Shown in pieces: positions 1-5,406 of a stretch of DNA of 5,406 bases. Source of the DNA: Geobacter sp. (lineage in GTDB: Bacteria; Desulfobacterota; Desulfuromonadia; Geobacterales; DSM-12255); assembly GCA_012026855.1 (NCBI GenBank), contig VEOV01000068.1:1-5406 (forward strand), given 5' to 3'. The translations under genes were made by a program, and so were the position numbers. Under the pieces are notes generated by a model, which ran no database searches, was not told where the DNA came from, and saw only the letters and a program-made list of their open reading frames with translations. Each line of letters opens with the position of its first letter. Positions within the stretch are counted from its first letter, which is position 1.

Positions 1-108
1 TCCGGGCATGGGTCTGTTCCAGTCCGTCCAGGTGGATGTTGAGTGTCAGGGTGGGGTGGTTGGGGAGATTCGGCAGCGCCTCCTGCAGCAGCAGGGCGTT
101 GGTGCAGA
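1..108. repeat. Direct repeat, downstream copy (180-bp period) inside hpnH
   Basis: Bases 1-108 match 181-288 with mismatches only at 6, 38, 44 and 51 (104 of 108 identical). The copy encodes HpnH residues 166-200. Against the other copy, two changes are silent (ACC to ACA, AAT to AAC) and two replace residues (N124 to T184, D139 to A199). It still matches at base 1, so the repeat may continue beyond the window. Confidence 0.97.
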
Positions 109-601
109 CCCGGTACCCCGCAGCTTTGGCAGCTTCAATGGCGGCAATGGCCTCCTTGAAGGCTCCCTTGCGCTCAAGAATCCGGTCATGGGTCTGTTCC
201 AGTCCGTCCAGGTGGATATTGAGGGTCAGGTTGGGGTGGTTGGGGAGATTCGGCAGCGCCTCCTGCAGCAGCAGGGCGTTGGTGCAGAACTGGATATGTT
301 TCCCCTTGGCCAGGATGCCGGCGGTCAGCTCGCTGATCTGGGGGTAGAGCAGCGGTTCTCCGCCGGTAATGGTGACGATGGGGGCCGGGCATTCGTCCAC
401 TGAAGCCAGGCACTCGGCCAGGGGCATCATCCGGTTGATGGTGCCGGCATATTCCCGAATCCGGCCGCAGCCAGAACAGGCAAGGTTGCAGAGGTGGGTC
501 GGCTCCAGCATCAGTACTAGGGGGAATTTTTCTACTTTTCGCAGCCTGTTGCCGGCAATGTAGCGGGCAAGATCATAGGTGAGCCTTAGGGGGAAGCGCA
601 T
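1..601 (-). CDS. hpnH: Radical-SAM adenosylhopane synthase HpnH, 3' end outside window, with internal duplication
   Basis: HpnH joins the 5'-deoxyadenosyl radical from S-adenosylmethionine to diploptene, giving adenosylhopane, the first step of extended (C35) hopanoid side chains. 200 codons are visible. The N-terminus MRFPLRLTYDLARYIAGN is typical of the family. C38, C42 and C45 form the CxxxCxxC [4Fe-4S] site (THLCNLACSGCGRIREY), and GGEP at 80-83 is the SAM-contacting motif. LNIHLDGLEQTHDR (127-140) and AAGYRVCTN (160-168) follow in family order. From C166 the protein does not continue as expected but repeats residues 106-140 (CTNALLLQEALP to THAR) through residue 200 at the edge. The frame stays open. 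ATG at 601-599 overlaps the dxs TAA as TAATG, with a strong GGAGG ahead. Identity is firm from the N-terminal half; whether this version is functional is uncertain. Confidence 0.93.
   Translation of the reverse strand, partial: MRFPLRLTYDLARYIAGNRLRKVEKFPLVLMLEPTHLCNLACSGCGRIREYAGTINRMMPLAECLASVDECPAPIVTITGGEPLLYPQISELTAGILAKGKHIQFCTNALLLQEALPNLPNHPNLTLNIHLDGLEQTHDRILERKGAFKEAIAAIEAAKAAGYRVCTNALLLQEALPNLPNHPTLTLNIHLDGLEQTHAR
181..288. repeat. Direct repeat, upstream copy (180-bp period) inside hpnH
   Basis: This copy encodes HpnH residues 106-140 and is the one in the position expected for the family (after KGKHIQF). The unit plus the unique stretch 109-180 makes a 180-bp, 60-codon period, so the frame is kept. 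Both junction points code for Cys-Thr-Asn (TGCACCAAC on the coding strand), a short identity at which the duplication could have formed. Confidence 0.95.
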
Positions 602-603
602 TA
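601..603 (-). other. TAATG junction, dxs stop / hpnH start
   Basis: The dxs TAA (603-601) and hpnH ATG (601-599) share one base. Together with the GGAGG at 611-615 this is a coupled start. No room remains for a promoter or terminator between the genes. Confidence 0.9.
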
Positions 604-2489
604 AACAAATCCTCCGGGCTGCAACATTTTTCTGGCAGCGGCAGCAATGCCTGCGGCGTCAATCCCCAGCATCCGCCTTAGCTCGCTCTGGGTGCCGTGC
701 TCGATAAAGCGGTCAGGAATGCCGAGACGACTGACAGCCAGACCGCTGATCTGTTCGTCGCTGAGCAGCTCCAGAATTGAGCTGCCGAAACCACCCATCA
801 GGGCGTTCTCCTCAACTGTCAGCAGCTTGCCGCACTCCCTGGCAACGGAAAGGATCAGCTCCCGATCAAGGGGCTTGACGAAACGGGCATTGACCACGGT
901 TGCCTTGATCCCCTCTTTACCCAGCAGAGCTGCTGCTTCCAGGGCGGGGTAGACGGTGGCGCCGATGGCAATGATGGCCAGGTCCCTGCCGTCATTGAGC
1001 CGTTCACCGATGCCAAGGGCTAGTTCTGCAATCTCCTTGTCCAGGGTTACGCCGACCCCGGCGCCCCGCGGGTAGCGAAGGGCCATTGGTTGCCTGAGTT
1101 GATGGCGGTTTTCAGCATCTGGCGCAATTCGTTTTCATCCTTTGGCGCCATGAGGGTCAGGCCCGGGAGGTGACGGCTGAAGGAGAGATCAAAGACGCCA
1201 TGGTGGGTCGGGCCGTCATCGCCAACCAGACCGCCGCGGTCCATGGCCAGTGTTACCGGCAGTTTCTGCAGGCAGATGTCGTGGAACAGCTGGTCATAGG
1301 CGCGCTGGGCAAAAGTAGAGTAAATGGCGCCAACCGGTCTGTACCCCTCGACTGCCAACCCGGCGGCAAAGGTAAGGGCATGCTGTTCGGCGATCCCCAC
1401 ATCAAAGAAACGGTCCGGAAAAGCTTTGGCAAACGGGCTGAGTCCGGTGCCGTCAGGCATGGCAGCGGTGATGGCAACAATCCGCCTGTCCTCTGCAGCC
1501 AGGCTGACCAGTGTTTCCCCGAAAACCGCCGTATAGGAAGGGGGTGCCGGCCCGGCGGCCGGAGCCTTGCCGGTGATGATGTCAAATTTGCCCACACCGT
1601 GGAACTTGCCCGGCTGTTCCTCAGCAGGTTTGTAGCCCAGCCCCTTTTTGGTCATGACATGGACCAGCACCGGACTGTCAATATTCTTCAAATTGCTGAA
1701 AATTGAGGTCAACTGCTCGATGTCATGCCCTGGGATCGGGCCAAGGTATTCGAAGCCGAGTGCCTCGAAAAGCGCTGCCGGGGTGAGAAATCCTTTGAGT
1801 GAATGTTCCGCCCGCCGGGCAAACTGGAGGATGTTGCGGCCGAAGGCCGGAATGTTGGCCAGCACCGTGGCCACTTCCTTGCGCAGATCCCGGTAGTAGC
1901 TGCTGGTCATCTTGCGGGAGATGAAGGTGGAAAAGGCGCCGACATTTTCCGAGATGGACATTTCGTTGTCATTGAGGATGACAACCAGGTTCTTCTGCAG
2001 GTGCCCCGCCTGGTTCAGGGCCTCAAAGGCCATGCCGCCGGTGAGGGAGCCATCGCCGATGACCGCAATGACCCGTCCCTGTTCGTGGCGGAGCTCCCTG
2101 GCTGTTGCCATGCCGAGTCCGGCGGAGATGGAGGTGGAGGAGTGGCCGGCGCCAAAGGCGTCATGCTCCGATTCGCACCGTTTCGGGAAACCGGACAGCC
2201 CCCCGAGCTGGCGCTGGGTATGGAAAAGATCGCGGCGGCCGGTGAGGATCTTGTGGGTGTAGGCCTGGTGGCCGACGTCCCAGATGAAACGGTCCCTGGG
2301 GGAGTTGAAGCTGTAGTGCAGCGCCACGGTCAGCTCCACCGCACCCAGATTTGATGCCAGATGGCCGCCGGTTTGAGAGATGGTCTTGATCAGGAACTCG
2401 CGAATTTCAGTTGAGAGACTCGTCAGCTCAGCCAGGGAGAGCCTTTTCAGGTCGTCCGGGCTGTTTATGGTTTGCAGGATGCTGTTCAT
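601..2489 (-). CDS. dxs: 1-deoxy-D-xylulose-5-phosphate synthase, split by a one-base frameshift as sequenced
   Basis: Thiamine-diphosphate enzyme joining pyruvate and glyceraldehyde-3-phosphate, the first step of the MEP isoprenoid pathway that feeds squalene. The 5' part (2489 to about 1089, 467 residues) has TGGHLASNLG (40-49, conserved His43), DVGHQAYTHK (71-80), the ThDP motif GDGSLTGG (145-152) with NDN (173-175), the catalytic Glu in GIAEQH (E368), and DRGGLVGDDGPTHHG (417-431). The 3' part resumes in another frame at MALRYPRG (1086) and runs 161 residues, with VNARFVKPLD, VEENALMGG and IEHGTQSE. Restoring one base gives a normal-length 629-residue protein. As written, the upstream frame leaves the family sequence after SGN and stops at 1047. 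The start is the ATG in the ATGA overlap with hpnA; a longer in-frame extension to 2849 is antisense-free overlap with hpnA and has no DXS similarity. Geobacter-type genomes usually carry a second dxs, so loss could be tolerated. Confidence 0.95.
611..615 (-). promoter_or_regulatory. Ribosome binding site of hpnH
   Basis: GGAGG on the coding strand lies 9 bases before the hpnH ATG, inside the last codons of dxs. It is the best Shine-Dalgarno sequence in the window. It supports the ATG at 601 and would let hpnH be translated even if ribosomes leave the shifted dxs frame early. Confidence 0.8.
1086..1091 (-). other. Frameshift site in dxs (one base missing)
   Basis: On the coding strand the text reads AACTCAGGCAACCAATGG. 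The upstream frame gives N-S-G-N-Q-W; the family pattern is SGNP followed by a hydrophobic residue and ALRYPRG. Adding one C (AACCCAATGG) yields SGNPMALRYPRG and joins both frames exactly. The deletion is therefore placed in the G pair at 1088-1089 of the plus strand. This break falls near the boundary between the second and third (C-terminal) transketolase-like domains. Confidence 0.9.
2486..2489 (-). other. ATGA overlap, hpnA stop / dxs start
   Basis: The hpnA TGA (2488-2486) overlaps the dxs ATG (2489-2487), the same arrangement as at the previous junction. It fixes the dxs start, since family-like sequence begins exactly at MNSILQ. Confidence 0.9.
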
Positions 2490-3472
2490 TTTAGATAACC
2501 GTTCTCCCTGAACCAGGCTACTGCCTGCTCCAGAGGGTGATAAGCCGGTGAAGTCACATAACCGAGCTCCATATTCGCTCTTTTCGAAGAGAAAAACATC
2601 AGTTTTTTTGCCATCTGCACCCCGGCGAGCGGAATCAGCGGTTCCCTGCCGGTAAAGCTGGCCAGCAGCTCGTTCAGATGGGCGGCAAGCAGTACCGGCC
2701 GGTAGGGGAGTCGCCAGCGCGGTGCCGGCACTGAGGCGATCTCTGCCAGCCGGGTAAGTATCTGGGAGAGATGCAGGTCTTCGCCGCCAAGGACGTACTT
2801 TGCGCCAATTCTCCCTTTTTGCGCCGCCAGGAGATGGCCGCGGGCGCACTCGGCAGCGCTGACAATATTCAGCCCGGTGTCAAGATAGGCCGGCATCCTG
2901 CCGGCGACAAAATCGACAATCAGCTTCCCGGTAGGGGTCGGTTTGATGTCCAGGGGGCCGACCGGTGTGGACGGGTTGACGATCACCAGGGGCAGACCGC
3001 GTCGGGCAAAGTCCACTGCCACCTGTTCGGCGAGATATTTGCTCTTCTTGTAGTCGCCAACCATGTCGGCCAGACTGACCGGTGTTTCCTCGTCTCCCGG
3101 GGTGCCGTCACCACGGTTGCCAAGGGTACCGACCGTGCTGGTGTAGACCACCTTCGCCATGCCGGCGTCAGCAGCGGCCTGCAGAATATTGCCGGTCCCC
3201 TCCACGTTGGCGGCATACATCTCTGCCGGATTGCGCAGCCAGAGACGGTAGTCCGCCGCGGCATGGAAGAGCCTGTCGCATCCTGCGATCGCCCGGGCCA
3301 GGGACTCTTTGTCCAGCAGGTCTCCGACGGCAATATCAACATCAAGCCCGGCAAGGTTGCGTTGGTTAGCCCCGGTGCGGACCAGCACCTTCACCTCGGC
3401 ACCATCCCGCAAGAGCTCACGGACAATGTGGGCTCCGAGAAAACCGGTGGCGCCGGTAACCAGCGTTTTCAT
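2486..3472 (-). CDS. hpnA: Hopanoid-associated NAD(P)-dependent sugar epimerase/reductase HpnA
   Basis: Complete 328-residue extended short-chain dehydrogenase/reductase of the HpnA type (epimerase/dihydroflavonol-reductase-like), presumably cytoplasmic. The N-terminus MKTLVTGATGFLG carries the Rossmann nucleotide-binding glycine motif (TGATGFLG, 6-13). Further family marks are D51 after the third strand, FHAAADYRLW at 69-78, VYTSTVGTLG at 109-118 with the catalytic Ser/Thr region, the YxxxK pair at Y141 and K145, and NPSTPVGPLDIKPTPTG at 166-182. HpnA is named for its repeated presence in hopanoid clusters; its exact step in side-chain making is not settled as far as I know, so the substrate is left open. 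The start is fixed by the 4-base ATGA overlap with shc. No convincing Shine-Dalgarno sequence precedes it, so translation probably depends on ribosomes finishing shc. Its TGA overlaps the dxs start in the same way. Confidence 0.94.
   Translation of the reverse strand: MKTLVTGATGFLGAHIVRELLRDGAEVKVLVRTGANQRNLAGLDVDIAVGDLLDKESLARAIAGCDRLFHAAADYRLWLRNPAEMYAANVEGTGNILQAAADAGMAKVVYTSTVGTLGNRGDGTPGDEETPVSLADMVGDYKKSKYLAEQVAVDFARRGLPLVIVNPSTPVGPLDIKPTPTGKLIVDFVAGRMPAYLDTGLNIVSAAECARGHLLAAQKGRIGAKYVLGGEDLHLSQILTRLAEIASVPAPRWRLPYRPVLLAAHLNELLASFTGREPLIPLAGVQMAKKLMFFSSKRANMELGYVTSPAYHPLEQAVAWFRENGYLK
2504..2509 (-). promoter_or_regulatory. Possible ribosome binding site of dxs
   Basis: AGGGAG on the coding strand, within the end of hpnA, is 14 bases before the dxs ATG at 2489. 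The spacing is longer than ideal, so the ATGA overlap with hpnA probably contributes to initiation through coupling. Confidence 0.45.
3469..3472 (-). other. ATGA overlap, shc stop / hpnA start
   Basis: The shc TGA (3471-3469) and hpnA ATG (3472-3470) share bases. No Shine-Dalgarno sequence is seen ahead of hpnA, so this looks like a stop-restart coupling point. Confidence 0.9.
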
Positions 3473-5406
3473 CGAGCCGGAACTGACTGCAGCCGGCGGT
3501 AAGTCCCCAGGGCGGCCAGCGGAAAGGAGTTGCGGTAGATATGGTAACGGATCATGAAATACTTGGGAAAGCCGGTGCCGGTAAACTGCTCTTCATCCCA
3601 GCTGCCGTCACTGTTCTGCGTGGTCTGCAGATAGGCAACTCCCCGTGATGCCTCATTGGAAGCCGCTTCTCCGGCTGCCATCAGTGCCAGCAGTGCCCAG
3701 CCTGTCTGGGATGGGGTACTGGCGCCGATACCGGCCAGAGAGGGGTCGTGGTATGAGGCACAGCTCTCGCCCCAGCCGCCATCGCTGTTCTGCCTTGATC
3801 TCAGCCACTGCACAGCCTTCCGGATGTAAGGCTGCTGCATCTCCTCGCCGATGGCCGCCAGCCCGCAGAGTACGGACCAGGTACCGTAGATGAAGTTGAC
3901 TCCCCAGCGCCCCCACCAGCCGCCGCAGCTGTCCTGCTCCTGCCTGATGAACTTCAGGGCGCGGGCGGCAGCAGGGTGGCCGGCAGTATGGCCGAAAGTT
4001 CCCATCAGCTCCAGCATCCTGCCGGTCAGGTCGGCTGTGGGGGGATCGATGAGCGCTTCCAGGTCGGCAAAGGGGATCTTGTTGAGCAGGTGCTTGGTAT
4101 TGTCACGGTCGAAAGCGCCCCAGCCGCCATTCCTGCTCTGCATCCCCAGGCACCAGGCTGTGCCGCGTCTGATGGCTTCGTCGCGGTTCTCCGGGCTGTT
4201 GACCGGAATGTCCTTGATGGCCAGCATGACAAAGCCGGAATCGTCCACATCCGGGTACCAGTCATTGAGAAATTCGAATGCCCATCCCCCCGGCGAGAGC
4301 TCGGGCGCCTTGATGCTCCAGTCGCCGCGGATCTTTACCTCCCGGTCCAGCAGCCACTGGGCACTATTGACAGCTGCCGGGTGGGAAGGGGGGAGGCCGG
4401 AGTCAACCAGTGCCTTGAGCGCCAGCGCCGTGTCCCAGACAGGTGAGATGCAGGACTGGAGCACCAGGGTGTCGTCAGTCTCGATGCAGAAACCGTCCAG
4501 AGCCTCAAGCCCTTTGGCAACCGCCGGATGCTCGTTGTCATAGCCGAGGCAGTGCAGCGCCAGCACCGAGTTGAGCATGGCCGGCTGGATGCCCCCCCAG
4601 TCGCCGGTGACTTCCTGGTGACGGAGGACCCACTCTTCGGCAGCGGCTGTCCCCTTGGGGCGCAGCGGCCTGATCGGGCTGTTCTCGTAGATTTTCAGGA
4701 AATGATCGACCCCGATGAAGAAGTTCTTCCAGGTAAACAGGCCATGCTCCCTGGTGAAGGTGTAGTCGGTCGCCTTGAGCGGCCTGCTGTACAGCTCCTG
4801 CACATCCCGGCCGGCTGGCGGTTGCAGCACCGGCCTCCGGTCCATGACGATGGAGAGGGGGATGATGGTCGCCCGTGACCAGCTGGAGAGCTCGTACATG
4901 TTGAAGTAGGCCCATTGGGGGAGCAGCATCAGCTCGATCGGCATGGAAGGGACGCCGAACCAGGCGAACTGGCCGAACAGCGCCAGGAAAATTTTGGTGA
5001 AGACCCGGCACTTCATCACGCCGCCCCGGCGGCTGATGAACTCTCTGGCGCTCGCCATGGCCGGATGATCAGCGCTGAGCCCGGCAACCTTCAGGGCAAG
5101 GTACGCTTCGACCGTGGTGGAGATGTCGCCGTCATCACCATGGTAGATGCTCCAGAAACCGCCGCCCGTCTGCTTGGAGAGAAGATAGTTGACGATCTTG
5201 CGTTCTCTCTCCGGGTCGGCGATGCCGAGCAACCGGTAAAGCATCAGGTACTCTGATGTTATGGTGACGTTGGACTCAAGTTCCGCCCACCAGTCCCCCT
5301 CCGGGAGCTGCTGGCCGAGGAGGAACTGCTGCGCTCTGCCGATGGCGTCATCAAGGTCGTTAGCCGGGCCTGGCTGGCCAGCGGAGTTTTTTATGCCGGA
5401 AAAGGA
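3469..5406 (-). CDS. shc: Squalene-hopene cyclase, N-terminus cut by the window edge
   Basis: Class II triterpene cyclase that protonates squalene and folds it into hopene/hopanol, the core step of hopanoid synthesis; the family is monotopic on the inner membrane. 645 codons are visible and open to the right edge, so the methionine codon at 5244 is internal: the 54 codons before it already match the family (QQLPEGDWW, ELESNVTITSEYL). Numbering from the first visible codon, QW repeats of the QxxxGxW kind occur near 33-39, 79-85, 264-270, 423-429, 491-497, 539-545 and 597-603. The protonating motif DVDD is at 386-389 (4240-4251). SPVWDT lies near 322-327, and the C-terminal aromatics F613, F617, Y621 and Y624 match F601/F605/Y609/Y612 of the Alicyclobacillus enzyme in spacing. 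Its Tyr420 is Phe here (432), which I recall as usual in proteobacterial SHCs. Only a short N-terminal leader is missing. The TGA overlaps the hpnA start. Confidence 0.97.
   Translation of the reverse strand, partial: SFSGIKNSAGQPGPANDLDDAIGRAQQFLLGQQLPEGDWWAELESNVTITSEYLMLYRLLGIADPERERKIVNYLLSKQTGGGFWSIYHGDDGDISTTVEAYLALKVAGLSADHPAMASAREFISRRGGVMKCRVFTKIFLALFGQFAWFGVPSMPIELMLLPQWAYFNMYELSSWSRATIIPLSIVMDRRPVLQPPAGRDVQELYSRPLKATDYTFTREHGLFTWKNFFIGVDHFLKIYENSPIRPLRPKGTAAAEEWVLRHQEVTGDWGGIQPAMLNSVLALHCLGYDNEHPAVAKGLEALDGFCIETDDTLVLQSCISPVWDTALALKALVDSGLPPSHPAAVNSAQWLLDREVKIRGDWSIKAPELSPGGWAFEFLNDWYPDVDDSGFVMLAIKDIPVNSPENRDEAIRRGTAWCLGMQSRNGGWGAFDRDNTKHLLNKIPFADLEALIDPPTADLTGRMLELMGTFGHTAGHPAAARALKFIRQEQDSCGGWWGRWGVNFIYGTWSVLCGLAAIGEEMQQPYIRKAVQWLRSRQNSDGGWGESCASYHDPSLAGIGASTPSQTGWALLALMAAGEAASNEASRGVAYLQTTQNSDGSWDEEQFTGTGFPKYFMIRYHIYRNSFPLAALGTYRRLQSVPAR

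Noticed and set aside
1..288. CRISPR array or mobile-element repeat as an explanation for the direct repeat
   Set aside because: Only two copies are seen, the unit is about 108 bases with a coding spacer, the frame is kept and the content is HpnH sequence. There are no inverted ends and no target-site duplication.
8..403. Plus-strand 131-residue frame with an internal repeated peptide
   Set aside because: It is antisense to hpnH; the peptide repeat is only the reflection of the 180-bp DNA duplication. No family resemblance and no ribosome binding site noticed.
601..1086. Stand-alone gene of 161 residues
   Set aside because: It is the C-terminal third of dxs, joined to the rest by restoring a single base; better described as part of one frameshifted gene.
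1170..2354. Long plus-strand open frames of about 180 residues (1170-1706 and 1803-2354)
   Set aside because: They lie opposite a well-conserved dxs with clear motifs. GC-rich codon use commonly leaves such antisense frames open, and their translations resemble no family I know.
2490..2849. Extension of dxs upstream to a methionine codon at 2849
   Set aside because: The 120 extra residues overlap hpnA out of frame and have no DXS character; the family N-terminus begins at MNSILQ at 2489.
5242..5244. Methionine codon at 5244 as the shc start
   Set aside because: Fifty-four upstream codons are open to the edge and carry the first QW motif and ELESNVTITSEYL, so the true start lies outside the window.

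Overview
All of this window is coding, on the minus strand, apart from the short gene junctions. It is a piece of a hopanoid (bacterial sterol-like lipid) biosynthesis operon. In transcription order, from the right edge to the left, it holds: squalene-hopene cyclase (shc, 5' end outside the window, to 3469), the hopanoid-associated NAD(P)-dependent epimerase/reductase HpnA (3472-2486), 1-deoxy-D-xylulose-5-phosphate synthase (dxs, 2489-601, broken by a one-base frameshift near 1088), and the radical-SAM adenosylhopane synthase HpnH (601 to the left edge, 3' end outside the window). No RNA gene, mobile element, CRISPR array, terminator or intergenic promoter is visible. Long plus-strand reading frames are antisense shadows.

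The genes are packed tightly. shc/hpnA and hpnA/dxs overlap by 4 bases (ATGA) and dxs/hpnH by 1 base (TAATG), so this is almost certainly one transcript with coupled translation. The biochemistry fits. DXS makes the entry metabolite of the MEP isoprenoid route, which leads to squalene. SHC cyclises squalene to hopene/hopanol. HpnH attaches the 5'-deoxyadenosyl group that starts the C35 side chain, and HpnA is a co-conserved enzyme of uncertain step. A pathway-dedicated dxs between hpnA and hpnH, together with the SHC sequence style, recalls Geobacter and relatives (Desulfuromonadota/Geobacterales). This assignment comes from remembered gene order and sequence resemblance, not from a search. 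The GC-rich codon use is compatible.

Two anomalies lie within about 1.1 kb at the downstream end. (1) dxs has lost one base in a short C run of the coding strand, splitting a family-typical 629-residue protein at residue 467/468. (2) hpnH carries an in-frame direct repeat with a 180-bp period, so that residues 106-140 reappear at 166-200 where the family normally moves on to new sequence. The copies differ at 4 of 108 bases. These may be real gene decay or innovation in an operon with a likely redundant dxs, or they may be sequence/assembly faults. Raw reads would decide. Apart from these I see a known pathway, not an undescribed system.
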